Origin: CAZFAP01 sp964516325
GTDB taxonomy: Bacteria; Auribacterota; JABMQX01
Direction: 5' to 3'
Length of the DNA stretch: 17,834 nt
Assembly: GCA_964516325.1 (NCBI GenBank)
Contig: CAZFAP010000102.1
Location: 1-17,834, forward strand
The stretch's first letter is position 1. Each line of letters starts with the position of its first letter. Positions 1-7,861 of this stretch are shown here, one piece after another. Position numbers and translations under genes: made by a program. The notes beneath the pieces are model-generated. The model had not been told where the DNA came from. It was given only the letters and a program-made list of their open reading frames with translations, and searched no databases.

Positions 1-3000
1 CGTCGAAGTTGTCCGACCAAACCGCTTTCCGCTTCGGGGCCGCCCAGTTGAACCCAATCGCAAGCCGGTCGAAGTTCATTCCACCAGCCACCGACTGCAC
101 CCGCAACGTATGAACGCCCGTCGTGGTTTGAATCTGGTCCTCCAATGCCGCCCACGTCAGGGTGTGCCAGGAGCCCGTGGCGAAGCTGGGAGTGGCGCCA
201 ATGAGTTGGTCATCCCAATAGGCAGCCATCGTACTGCTGGTGGGCGCCGCAACCCGCAGGTCAAGCTTGATCCATCCCGCCTGCGTAACGTTGAAGGTGT
301 ACTTCCACCAGGCCCCCACATCTATCCATCCGATGTTGGTGTGATAGACATCGGTCGTCCCGTCGTCGAGAACGGTCTCGATCCCAATGGCGTCCAGCGG
401 ACGATAGGTTCTCGGTCCGCCCTTGTTCGGATGCCAGAAGTCGTACTGCGAGTCGAGGCTCGTCGCGGAAGGCGCCTCGTTCGCCGCCGGACACTCCTTA
501 AAGCCGGGATAATTTCCTCCGCCATAATTGAAGTCCTCCGCCTCCCTGATGACCATGGTCGGCAGAGTGTCCGGGAGCGAGGGGACGGGCGGGCAAGCAG
601 GCCCCTCGACTCCGCGGTTGTTAATCGCTGAAACCTTGTACTGATAGAACTTCCCCTCGACGACCGTGTTGTCAACGTAGGATGTGCCGGTAACGTAGGC
701 AATCTTTTCCCACGGGCCGCGGTCAACGCTGCGATACACGTTGTAGCCGGCGATGCCAGACTCGGGCGGCGGCTGCCAACTGAGATGCGCGGCCTCCAGC
801 ATCTCGACCTCCAAATTCCTCGGCTCCCCCGGAGCTACGGAAATTGCCGAGTCCCCGAGGATGTCGGTGCTTATGGCGCCGAAGGCGACTATCCCGGCAA
901 AGCTCACAGGCCCCCCAGCGCCAACGGGGATTTTCAAACTGTAGCCTATCGTGCAGGTCTTAACCTGGGCGCCGGCGAGACTCCACGTTACGTTCCCGCC
1001 GGAAACCACCGCGCCCGGAGCGACAACATTCCATTCCGTCAAACCCGGCGGAATTCTCTCTCTAACCGTCACCGCGTTCGGCTGATTATTCGGATTGACC
1101 TTGAGCAGAAGCTCGACCTCAATTGTCCCGCCGGGAGTGTAGGACATCGGCAGTATCCGGACAGCGTACGCATCGCCCGGAATGAGCGATGGACCGAACG
1201 TGTACTGGAGGTCATCATAGGGCTGGTCGCTCCGGTCAGTGATCCCGACAGCAATATAGCTGCCCCCAATTCCTCCCCGAAACTTCCACGTCATCGAGTT
1301 CACCCCCTTGTACAGAGTGAAGTCCTGGGTCTGCTCGTTCCGGTTGTCCCAGCTATCCCTGCTGACAACGAGAACACCGTTGTTCCAGATTCGGATGTCC
1401 AGGCTGTGGCGGAAGTGGAGTCGAGCCTCCCGCTCGTATGGAGAGAAGACATAGACGTGGTAGTATTGGATGAGGTCGCCGACGAGACCCGTGCCGAAGA
1501 AGCCGTCGTTGCTGTGAAGGGGCGTCCAGACCATCGGATTTCGCGTGACAGTCACCCCAGTATCGGTGAAGTCGTAGGCGTCTCCTTCTACAGGACTTAT
1601 GAAAGCTTGACCGCCGAAGGCGGATAGCTGGTCAACGTCAATACCCAGGGGGAAGCGAATCCCGTCGGTGGGATTGCTTCCCGAGTGAAGGAGGTCCTTC
1701 ATGTATCCGGGACCGAGCGGATAGGCAGTCACCGCATGAGGATTTCGCACCTGAACCTTGACCTCATCCGTGCTGACTCCCCCGGCGCCATCGTTAACCG
1801 TGAGTTGGAAGATCAGGTCTTCGGTGGGAGCCCAAATTCGGCGCGCAATGAAACTGACAACCGGGGCAGTCTTCCCGCTCACACCCACGTCCATGCCCGC
1901 CGTCTGCATCCAGAGGTACGTCAAAGTTCCTGTCGTGCTCAGAGAACCCGACCCATCGAGAGTAACCAGGGTTCCCTCCGTGACTCTCTGGTCGGGCCCG
2001 GCGTCCGCAGCGGTAACCAGGTTCTTGACCGTGATGCGGACATCGTTGTCCGTCGCGGAGAAAGTCCCGTCGCTCGCCGTGAGGCTGAAAACGAACACCT
2101 CGTCCTTGTTCACTATCGGCGCCTTGAATGACGCAACGGGGCTGTTCGCGTTTTCGATAGTGATCGGCAGGTCAGGCGGGCCGCTCACGAGCGACCATGC
2201 GTAACTGGTCAGCGGGCCGGCGGTGGAGAAGCAAAAGCTCCCGTCCAGAGTCGCAGTGCTCCCCTCCGGATACACCGCGTCTATCCCCTGAGCGATGATG
2301 GGACCCTTCGTTTGCAGCCCATAGACCTCCAGTTCCGAAATTGACGTGAACGTTGACGTTCCGCCCGGAGTGCCGTAAATGCGGACGCCAGTCCCCCTGA
2401 GCGTCCGAATCGAAATGTCATACCTGGTGAAAGGCCTTTTCCCCACGTCGGAATCCGTGAAATCATACTCCGGCGAAATATGGAGTATCGGAGCATCCTT
2501 CCAGGTGATTCCGTCTTCCGTGAATTGAACCTTCAAGCTTGTGAACCAGCCGCCGTCCCCATACATCGGCCCCGTGTAATAGGCGATATGGTCGAAGAAG
2601 TAGGGTTGGTCCCAGATGTACCCCCAGAAGTCTTCCCTCTTGGACAGATAGCTGAAGCTGCCGGTACCGGTCGAATCATCCCCATCGTTGATTCGCGTTA
2701 TGTTGTCGCGGGACAGGACGTAGGTCTGCCCCTGAACCGGCGGAAGCGGAGGCCTTGTCCCTCCGAGCGATGACGGGAGAGCCAGATTTCGCATAACAAA
2801 GAAGGACATCGGGCCGCCCGGAAGGCTCTTCCCGAACTTGTTCCTGGCTGTAACCCAGATCAAGTATTCGTTCCCCTCCGTGAGATTGCGAAACGTGCAA
2901 CTCGAACCCCGAACGGTCCAAGAAAAGGAACCTCCGGCTGGCCTCACTTCGACCTCCACAATGTACTCATCTGCCTCCACCAGGAGTTCCCATTCGACGA

Positions 3001-4060
3001 TGAAACCGAGATTGATCGGGAGGACTCGCAAGATCAGCGGGAAACGCGGCGGCGCCGCGGGGCGGACTACGACGTCAATCGTGCACTTTTGCGGCCCGTC
3101 CGGATACTCGACAGTCAACTCGAATATGAGAATCTGACCTATGGAGACCTCCGGCGCGATGAAATGGGAAATTCCGAAAGGGGGGGTCGGATTGTCGAGG
3201 GTAACGATGGGGTGCCAAAGATCAATCTGCTTCCAGGAGTAGCTGATGGGATTCCCCCCGGCAAAACCGTCGAGTGTCACCAAATCGCCGGAATAGACAA
3301 CTATGGAAGGCGGCACCATCCCGGTTTCCCTGACGACCATGTTGTCCACGAGGTGAATGTTGGTTTCTTCGCTCGTTGCCGCCGTGAAGCCGAAGTAAGC
3401 CTCGTACAGCGCGAAGTCGGGGAGGGAAGACTCCAGGATTTTCGTCTCGGGAATCGGCGTGGCAGCGGTCGGATTGCTCAGCCAGACCACGAGCACGTTA
3501 GCCTGGATTATCATTTTGACGTGAAATGGGGCGGGATTCCCCCAGCTATCAACGACGTTCTCAATCTCTGGAATTTCGGAGTTGACGATAAGGTCGGTTC
3601 TTCCATCGGGCGTGGAGCGGCTAAAGGCGACGTAATTGTCCGGCTCGCCCGGACCGTTGCTCCGCGTGTCAAAGCGAATCGCATATCCGTCGAGTCCATC
3701 AAAGCCCAAGCCCCGGCCTTCGTCACCCAGAAGAGTTGGCGCCTTCACCCACGCGAATGTCAGCCCTTCCCCGCCGCTCCCTCCGCCAATCCAGAAATCA
3801 AAGGACGCGTCAAGCCAGCTATTGTTTATCTGCCATGCCCAGAAAATGGAACCTGTCTGGTTGGCAGAGGCATCGGTGAGAACGATAGCCTTGGATGCTA
3901 CGTCCCAGGCTGCGCTTCCGTTGAGCTTCCACCACGCCGGGTCGGGAGCCGCGTCGAACGATTCGCCGACAGCCCTCGGCGCCGCCGCGCCTGCGGCAAC
4001 CGGAATTGAGAAGAGAATTGCGCCTGCGAGAGATGCACTAAGAACTACGATTGCTTTCAT
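1..4060 (-). CDS. Giant secreted multidomain carbohydrate-binding protein (5' part, partial)
   Basis: An open frame runs from ATG at 4060 to the window edge, giving the first 1353 residues; a G-rich ribosome site (GGGGGTGG) precedes the ATG. I read it as: signal peptide (about 1-27, ending in an Ala-rich stretch); L-type lectin-like domain (about 30-243, with GEGLTFAW and YAIRFDTR); PKD/Ig-like domain (about 247-332); fibronectin III (about 334-421); F5/8 type C-like domain (about 444-581); two PKD-like domains with TLDGS motifs (about 585-769); a PA14/CBM-like beta domain (about 774-954); a DUF11-like domain (about 957-1072); fibronectin III with YNVYRS (about 1076-1145); and CBM6 (about 1167-1334, starting IREAEDF and ending MNFDRLAIGF). 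No catalytic domain is seen in this part. The role is probably extracellular glycan binding or adhesion, but an enzyme could lie beyond the edge. Domain names come from motif and fold pattern by eye, so borders are approximate. Confidence 0.9.
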   Translation of the reverse strand, partial: MKAIVVLSASLAGAILFSIPVAAGAAAPRAVGESFDAAPDPAWWKLNGSAAWDVASKAIVLTDASANQTGSIFWAWQINNSWLDASFDFWIGGGSGGEGLTFAWVKAPTLLGDEGRGLGFDGLDGYAIRFDTRSNGPGEPDNYVAFSRSTPDGRTDLIVNSEIPEIENVVDSWGNPAPFHVKMIIQANVLVVWLSNPTAATPIPETKILESSLPDFALYEAYFGFTAATSEETNIHLVDNMVVRETGMVPPSIVVYSGDLVTLDGFAGGNPISYSWKQIDLWHPIVTLDNPTPPFGISHFIAPEVSIGQILIFELTVEYPDGPQKCTIDVVVRPAAPPRFPLILRVLPINLGFIVEWELLVEADEYIVEVEVRPAGGSFSWTVRGSSCTFRNLTEGNEYLIWVTARNKFGKSLPGGPMSFFVMRNLALPSSLGGTRPPLPPVQGQTYVLSRDNITRINDGDDSTGTGSFSYLSKREDFWGYIWDQPYFFDHIAYYTGPMYGDGGWFTSLKVQFTEDGITWKDAPILHISPEYDFTDSDVGKRPFTRYDISIRTLRGTGVRIYGTPGGTSTFTSISELEVYGLQTKGPIIAQGIDAVYPEGSTATLDGSFCFSTAGPLTSYAWSLVSGPPDLPITIENANSPVASFKAPIVNKDEVFVFSLTASDGTFSATDNDVRITVKNLVTAADAGPDQRVTEGTLVTLDGSGSLSTTGTLTYLWMQTAGMDVGVSGKTAPVVSFIARRIWAPTEDLIFQLTVNDGAGGVSTDEVKVQVRNPHAVTAYPLGPGYMKDLLHSGSNPTDGIRFPLGIDVDQLSAFGGQAFISPVEGDAYDFTDTGVTVTRNPMVWTPLHSNDGFFGTGLVGDLIQYYHVYVFSPYEREARLHFRHSLDIRIWNNGVLVVSRDSWDNRNEQTQDFTLYKGVNSMTWKFRGGIGGSYIAVGITDRSDQPYDDLQYTFGPSLIPGDAYAVRILPMSYTPGGTIEVELLLKVNPNNQPNAVTVRERIPPGLTEWNVVAPGAVVSGGNVTWSLAGAQVKTCTIGYSLKIPVGAGGPVSFAGIVAFGAISTDILGDSAISVAPGEPRNLEVEMLEAAHLSWQPPPESGIAGYNVYRSVDRGPWEKIAYVTGTSYVDNTVVEGKFYQYKVSAINNRGVEGPACPPVPSLPDTLPTMVIREAEDFNYGGGNYPGFKECPAANEAPSATSLDSQYDFWHPNKGGPRTYRPLDAIGIETVLDDGTTDVYHTNIGWIDVGAWWKYTFNVTQAGWIKLDLRVAAPTSSTMAAYWDDQLIGATPSFATGSWHTLTWAALEDQIQTTTGVHTLRVQSVAGGMNFDRLAIGFNWAAPKRKAVWSDNFD

Positions 4061-4394
4061 TGTTCCACCCCCGTTACTGCCGCACCAAGGGCGCGGCGTT
4101 AAGATGGGACGAACAAAGTGAGAACTGAAATCTGAGCGCTCTTTACCGCACGCTGGCAGAATCATTAACTCGCACGTTCTGCCTTGCCAGAGTTCCTCAA
4201 CATCACCCCCTTAAAACACACGAATACAACCGCCCTTCACTCGTCATTAAACCCCAAACTGACTCATTTGTCCAGCATTTTCTGCACGTTCTGAGCAGTC
4301 CCTCAGTCCCGGGAGGAGGTCACCGCGGAGATTGCACAGAAGAAGAAATTCGACGGGATAACAGGATCAAGGGGATTACCCGGCCTCTCCTGTG

Positions 4395-4411
4395 TGGCGC
4401 CGAGGGCGCCA
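4395..4411. repeat. Perfect 7-bp inverted repeat
   Basis: The arms TGGCGCC (4395-4401) and GGCGCCA (4405-4411) flank the loop GAG. It sits 74 bases downstream of the ThuA-like stop codon and could weakly terminate or stabilise that transcript. It has no T-run on either strand, so I do not call it an intrinsic terminator. Confidence 0.6.
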
Positions 4412-4420
4412 TTATCCTGT

Positions 4421-4447
4421 CCGCGGTCTCTGCGCTCTCGGCGGTTG
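4421..4447. repeat. Dispersed intergenic repeat, copy A
   Basis: The 27 bases beginning CCGCGGTCTCTGCG match 8887-8913 at 23 of 27 positions, and both end in TCTCGGCGGTTG. A looser relative lies at 14983-15043. All three copies are intergenic, which suggests a dispersed repeat family of unknown function. Confidence 0.5.
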
Positions 4448-4484
4448 GTCCCCGACTTCTCGGTTGAACGAAGTCAGCCGACGC

Positions 4485-5282
4485 CTACTCTGGCTTATTC
4501 GATTTTCCGTCCCAGGTGAGGCAATTGAGGAGAATCTGGCAATAGGCGGGATTCTGGAAATCGGAAGTGGAATGCCCGATCTGGAAATAGAAATGCCAGC
4601 CCTTCCCCTCCCGCTGAAACCAGCCCCCTCTGTCCTGCATATAGACCTTGCCGGTGTTCGGGTCAGCCCCCTTCACGCCGAACAGAACCTCCTTCTCCCT
4701 CCCGTCGGTGAAATGCTCGTTCAGGAAGACCTCGGAGCGGGGGAAGCGGAGGACGGGGCAGGTCTGCTCGGTGCTCGGGAAATCGGAAGGGGTATAGGTT
4801 GTGGTATCAGGGTAGGCGACCTTATTGGAGGTGATGTAGTGCCCCGGACGAAGGTTCACAAGCTCCGCAGTAACGTTTCCGAGGACGCTCCATCCCCCTT
4901 CATCCCTTTCCTTTCGGAAGAGGGCGACGCCGCAGAAGGGAAGCCATTTCTTATTGAGCATCTTGGAAGAACTGATGCCGTGGTGGAGGGTAATCAACCT
5001 GCCGCCCGAAAGGGCATATTGGATGAGTCCTTCTTCGACCTTCTCCGTGAGCGGGCGATGGATGAAATTGAAGACGCCGCGGTATCCGGAAAGGTCGGCC
5101 GGGAAAGCCTCCTGGTCCACGATCTCAACGACGAATTTGCCTCGCTCTCGCAGGAAGGCGGCGAGGACCTCCATTTGCTCTTTCTCATCGGAGACTATAA
5201 GAACCTGCTCCTGCGCGGCGAGCGCCAGCGGCAAGACGAGAACCCAAAGCGCCAGGATTAAACATAGAAAATGAATGCGCAT
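4485..5282 (-). CDS. Secreted ThuA-like (trehalose-utilisation family) protein
   Basis: 265 residues, ATG at 5282 with ribosome site GGAGGG about six bases upstream. Residues 1-23 form a signal peptide (hydrophobic LCLILALWVLVLPLALAA) with likely cleavage near Ala23. The rest resembles the ThuA-like, class I glutamine-amidotransferase-like fold (PF06283): an N-terminal strand QVLIVSDE, then YRGVFNFIHRPL, then GGRLITLHHGISS, and a C-terminal segment GKGWHFYFQIGHS near QILLNCLTW. ThuA-like domains are common in secreted or periplasmic proteins of planctomycete-like carbohydrate degraders; the reaction is not established for most members. It precedes the giant lectin gene on the same strand with a gap of about 420 bases, so co-transcription is uncertain. 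The ThuA assignment is fairly sure; the substrate is unknown. Confidence 0.85.
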   Translation of the reverse strand: MRIHFLCLILALWVLVLPLALAAQEQVLIVSDEKEQMEVLAAFLRERGKFVVEIVDQEAFPADLSGYRGVFNFIHRPLTEKVEEGLIQYALSGGRLITLHHGISSSKMLNKKWLPFCGVALFRKERDEGGWSVLGNVTAELVNLRPGHYITSNKVAYPDTTTYTPSDFPSTEQTCPVLRFPRSEVFLNEHFTDGREKEVLFGVKGADPNTGKVYMQDRGGWFQREGKGWHFYFQIGHSTSDFQNPAYCQILLNCLTWDGKSNKPE

Positions 5283-5602
5283 CGCAAACCCTCCATTTTA
5301 GACTGTCAGCCTCGTTGTTGTTTGTCAGCGCAGCAAGTCTATCACCGCGAGCGTCAGCGTTCCAGTCGGGATTGGCCCCGGGGGCAAAGGTCCCCAGGGA
5401 GGCGCCCTGCCATAACCTGCTACGCCCGTTTGCGGCTTTCCGAGGGCCCCCGAGGCGCGCGTCCTTGCGAGAGTCCGCCTTCCTCCTCGAACATCATATC
5501 CGTCCGGCCAACCCGTCTTCTCCGTGAGAACAGTCTGAGCGATACTCCTTGGCCAGTTGTGTGTGTGAGAGGCTCACGTGTGGCACGCCGAGGAGAAAGG
5601 AG
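5283..5602. other. Intergenic region, nothing recognised
   Basis: About 320 bases between the divergent ThuA-like gene (minus) and the IS66 tnpA remnant (plus). The only clear element is the ThuA ribosome site at the left. I looked for an IS66 terminal repeat matching the proposed right end (GTAACCG) and found none. Confidence 0.5.
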
Positions 5603-5950
5603 ATGGAGAGACAAGGGACGAAACGGGACGTAGAGAAGGAACGATATTGGCGGAAGGTGATCGGAGAGCCGGCGCGGAGCGGGGTGTCCATTCGGCAGTT
5701 CTGCCGAGAGCCCAGGTTGAGGAAGAGTCAGTTTTACAGGTGGCAGTCCCGCCTCAGGCGGGAAAGAAGCGGCAGCAGACGCGCGCATTGGGCACTGGGA
5801 GCCGAAGCAAGGCCGCCTGCCGGTTCGTGGACGGATTTCTACACAGGTATCACCGGAAGGGATAGTGGTAACGATAGAATTCAGGGGTGGCTTTTCGCCA
5901 TCCGCTGGAATGACTTGTTGGATGGGCTCTTATCTTGGGTTCTTTCCTGA
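5603..5950 (+). pseudogene. IS66 family tnpA (orfA) remnant
   Basis: ATG at 5603 follows AGGAG. The first 55 residues carry the small IS66 accessory (TnpA) helix-turn-helix pattern: YWRKVIGEPARSG, then VSIRQFCREPRL, then SQFYRWQSRLRRE. After that the family pattern is lost in this frame. A stretch resembling the usual C-terminal part (VTIEFRGGF, about 5866-5892) reads in another frame, so frameshifts or decay are likely. The open frame ends at 5950 and overlaps the 3' end of the restriction endonuclease gene on the other strand by 21 bases. No tnpB follows; the expected downstream IS66 genes are replaced by the restriction-modification/integron block. The N-terminal identity is fairly sure; whether it is expressed is unknown. 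Confidence 0.7.
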
Positions 5951-6670
5951 GTTAAATCGGACGAGATTGTTCCACAATATTGAGCCATCAGGAGCGCAAT
6001 ATTGCTTTGAGAATTGCAGCGTAAACTTGTTGACTACTTTCGCGTATTCGACTTGGAAGTGTTCACTCTTCTCTTTGGCTTTGTGGCCGAGAGGCTCGAT
6101 AATGTCAATATAGAGCTGTTCGTTGCCAGAGACGAATTCCCAAAAACGTTGTCCGCAAAGTTTCAAATAGTCGCCTTTGTCTGGATTGTTATCCCTGCCG
6201 TAACAACAGCCGTTTACGGCAACGACTTTGAGACCCCGTACGTTGGCACCGCGAATTTTTTTCGCTTTTTTGAAGTCGTCCTTCATTCGTGCTATTTGGC
6301 GACTGTTGCCCCAATTGGGACCGGACTTGATGGAGACAAGATAGGAGGTCCCATCCTTCTCGAATTCCAAGTCTATTCCTTCTGCCGATGACTTCTTGCC
6401 CTTGTAAACCCTGCCACATATGAACACGGCCAGTTCTTCAAGGAATCCTCCGAAAATACCCTCTTCTTGCGATGAGAGATGGGCGTCCAGAATCGTTTTC
6501 ACCAAGTCGTGAGCGGTATTCTGGTTCTTCGCCTTGAATAGGTAAGGATTCTTTCGCGATAAGATGTTCCTCAGTTGAAGGGTCAACAGGTTTTCAAGAC
6601 GCCGACTGTGGAACTCTTGGATGTTCGGTTCAACGAAGCGGATGATTTCGTCTCTGGACACGCTTCCCAT
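5930..6670 (-). CDS. Type II restriction endonuclease, PmeII/EcoO109I-like
   Basis: 246 residues from ATG at 6670. I prefer this start to the in-frame TTG at 6703 because AAGGGTGA stands just upstream. The sequence resembles the PmeII/EcoO109I-type restriction enzymes (PF14511), which cut double-stranded DNA at a short site protected by a partner methylase. Recognisable blocks are LSRKNPYLFKAKN (about 37-49), ILDAHLSSQEEGIFGGFLEE (60-79), SSAEGIDLEFEKDG (94-107), YLVSIKSGPNWGNS (from 110) and VVAVNGCCYGRDNNPDKGDY. A PD-(D/E)xK site can be read as Asp100 and Ser113-Ile-Lys115, with Ser where Glu is usual. It overlaps the end of the methyltransferase gene by 41 bases on the same strand, so the two are probably translationally coupled, with methylase first. 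The gene is AT-richer than its surroundings (one 60-base line counted: 45% GC, against 58% in lptD). Confidence 0.85.
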   Translation of the reverse strand: MGSVSRDEIIRFVEPNIQEFHSRRLENLLTLQLRNILSRKNPYLFKAKNQNTAHDLVKTILDAHLSSQEEGIFGGFLEELAVFICGRVYKGKKSSAEGIDLEFEKDGTSYLVSIKSGPNWGNSRQIARMKDDFKKAKKIRGANVRGLKVVAVNGCCYGRDNNPDKGDYLKLCGQRFWEFVSGNEQLYIDIIEPLGHKAKEKSEHFQVEYAKVVNKFTLQFSKQYCAPDGSILWNNLVRFNSGKNPR

Positions 6671-7511
6671 ATTCTTCACCCTTTTCGAAAAGCTTCCATT
6701 CAACTGATTTCACCTTATGGCGCGATAGTTCGACGTAGTCTGCCACAATGTCTATTCCTACCGAATTTCTTCCAAGCTTTTGAGCCACTTCGCATGTCGT
6801 TCCGCAGCCGACAAATGGATCGAGAACCCAATCGTTTTGTTTTGTGAACAATTTGATGAACCACTCAGGGAGTGCCCGTGGAAATGTGGCACTATGATCC
6901 CGGTTGTCCGTCTCTGTGGCCAAGTGGAGGACGTTCGAGGGATAGGCTTTATCCCTTCCGATCCAGTTCGCAATGTTTTTTCCGAATCCGCTTCCAACTT
7001 TCGAATCGAATCGAACTACATCATTTTTTCCAAGATGCTTCAACCGTGTTTCCGCCCATTTTCCCATGGGAACCATGACGGTTTCTTGAAACATCTGGAA
7101 ACGCTTTGACTTGTTGAATTGGAGGCAGCGCTCCCATGCGTCTCTAAATCTGTTCGGCCACTTGCCAGGGTGGCAATTTCGTTTGTGCCAAATGAATTCT
7201 TCTGTCCAAAGCCATCCTTGTTTGCGCAGGGCAAGAATAAGCTCGATGACATAGGTATGCCTCTCACCGTCAACAGCTTTTTCCTTTATATTGAGCATGA
7301 ACGTGCCAGTGGGCTTGAGGACGCGGAGGAATTGCTCACTCCGCGGAAGGAACCAGTTTACATATTGATCTGGCTTGATCCCCCCATATGCCTTTTTGCG
7401 AGAATCCGCATATGGAGGAGATGTCACGATCAAATCAAAGAAGTTGTCTTGGTAATCGAGCAGGACTTCTGCACAATCACCGCATTTGATAACGCTTTCA
7501 ACCGTTCTCAT
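6630..7511 (-). CDS. Site-specific DNA methyltransferase (N4-cytosine/N6-adenine, beta class)
   Basis: 293 residues, ATG at 7511. Catalytic motif IV, TSPPY (residues 30-34), precedes the S-adenosylmethionine-binding motif I, DPFVGCGTT (231-239). This order defines beta-class amino-methyltransferases of the N6_N4_Mtase family (PF01555). SPPY, rather than DPPY, is usually linked to N4-cytosine methylation. The stretch KWPNRFRDAWERCLQF and the PSNVLHLATE segment are typical of the family, and GIDIVADYVELS follows motif I. It should protect the site cut by the endonuclease that overlaps its 3' end. It starts 59 bases after the attC site and is oriented like a cassette gene. Ribosome site: only GAGG about 13 bases upstream, so initiation may be weak. 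The target sequence cannot be read from the protein. Confidence 0.9.
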   Translation of the reverse strand: MRTVESVIKCGDCAEVLLDYQDNFFDLIVTSPPYADSRKKAYGGIKPDQYVNWFLPRSEQFLRVLKPTGTFMLNIKEKAVDGERHTYVIELILALRKQGWLWTEEFIWHKRNCHPGKWPNRFRDAWERCLQFNKSKRFQMFQETVMVPMGKWAETRLKHLGKNDVVRFDSKVGSGFGKNIANWIGRDKAYPSNVLHLATETDNRDHSATFPRALPEWFIKLFTKQNDWVLDPFVGCGTTCEVAQKLGRNSVGIDIVADYVELSRHKVKSVEWKLFEKGEEYGKRVQRRNHPLR

Positions 7512-7518
7512 GTTTCTA

Positions 7519-7547
7519 ACAATACCTCAACTGGCTGTTTCGTCCAA
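7519..7547 (-). promoter_or_regulatory. Possible cassette promoter for the methyltransferase
   Basis: On the minus strand TTGGAC and TATTGT are separated by 17 bases, between the attC site and the methyltransferase ATG. The -10 ends only eight bases before the ATG, implying a leaderless or nearly leaderless transcript, consistent with the weak ribosome site. Both boxes are imperfect, so this is tentative. Confidence 0.3.
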
Positions 7548-7569
7548 GTTCATCTTTTTTTCTCGTTCC

Positions 7570-7632
7570 ATCCAACGCCCAGGTTCAGCCGCGCCGCCCT
7601 CTCGCGGCGTCGGCTGCAAGCTGTTGTTAGAC
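7570..7632 (-). other. Integron attC recombination site
   Basis: Read on the minus strand, this 63-base site starts with GTCTAAC (RYYYAAC consensus) and ends with GTTGGAT (GTTRRRY consensus). Between them is an imperfect palindrome: arm CAGCTTGCAGCCGACGCCGC pairs with the complement of the right arm, which reads CAGGTTCAGCCGCGCCGC. The left arm has one extra G and one extra A, the asymmetric unpaired bases that fix attC polarity in known sites. The polarity matches the minus-strand genes: the HNH gene lies upstream and the methyltransferase starts 58 bases beyond the site. This is the diagnostic signature of a gene-cassette array. A GC-rich stem (GCCGC, with loop GAGAGG) closes the hairpin. 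Confidence 0.8.
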
Positions 7633-7861
7633 GCGTAGCGATTTCACAGGACAATCTTAGCGGCGCCCCACTCCTGACCATACTTGCGGCGCAGCGCATC
7701 GATGACTTCCGGTTCCGAGTTGGGATTCAGGCTGAGAAAGTGTTGTGGTAATCATTACTCACGCCTTCTGAACTGCAAATTCCTCTCGTGTATCTGGCGA
7801 GCGTCGGCGGTGAACCCGCCGCAGGTTCACCGTACGAGTCGACCGTCTTGTTCGACAGTCT
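7633..7861 (-). other. Cassette spacer with a short reading-frame tail and a hairpin
   Basis: This is the 229 bases between the HNH stop and the attC site. It holds a perfect 8-bp inverted repeat (GGTGAACC at 7809-7816, GGTTCACC at 7824-7831). Nearer attC, a minus-strand reading frame without a usable start encodes about 35 residues including EPEVIDALRRKYG and then WGAAKIVL before a stop. That looks like the tail of a lost gene rather than random sequence, but I recognise no family. Confidence 0.3.

Larger units (their letters stand above)
4061..4484. other. Intergenic region between thuA-like gene and giant lectin gene
   Basis: About 420 bases without a recognisable gene. It should hold the promoter of the giant secreted protein (minus strand), but I see no convincing -35/-10 pair. 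It contains a perfect 7-bp inverted repeat (TGGCGCC, loop GAG) at 4395-4411 without a T-run, and one copy of a dispersed repeat at 4421-4447. Confidence 0.6.

Noticed and set aside
110..4009. Several plus-strand open frames (for example 785-1627 and 3089-4009)
   Set aside because: They are antisense to the giant minus-strand lectin gene, whose continuous domain sequence explains the region.
4172..4189. A sigma54-like promoter (TGGCA ... GTGC) upstream of the giant lectin gene
   Set aside because: The GG and GC dinucleotides are 13 bases apart; sigma54 promoters need 10.
5951..5957. GTTAAAT, matching GTTRRRY, as a second attC or cassette boundary after the endonuclease
   Set aside because: It lies within the endonuclease coding region and has no partner RYYYAAC or palindrome nearby.
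6671..6703. Endonuclease start at TTG 6703
   Set aside because: The first 11 extra residues lie deeper in the methylase gene and the ATG at 6670 has a better ribosome site (AAGGGTGA). It remains possible but is less likely.
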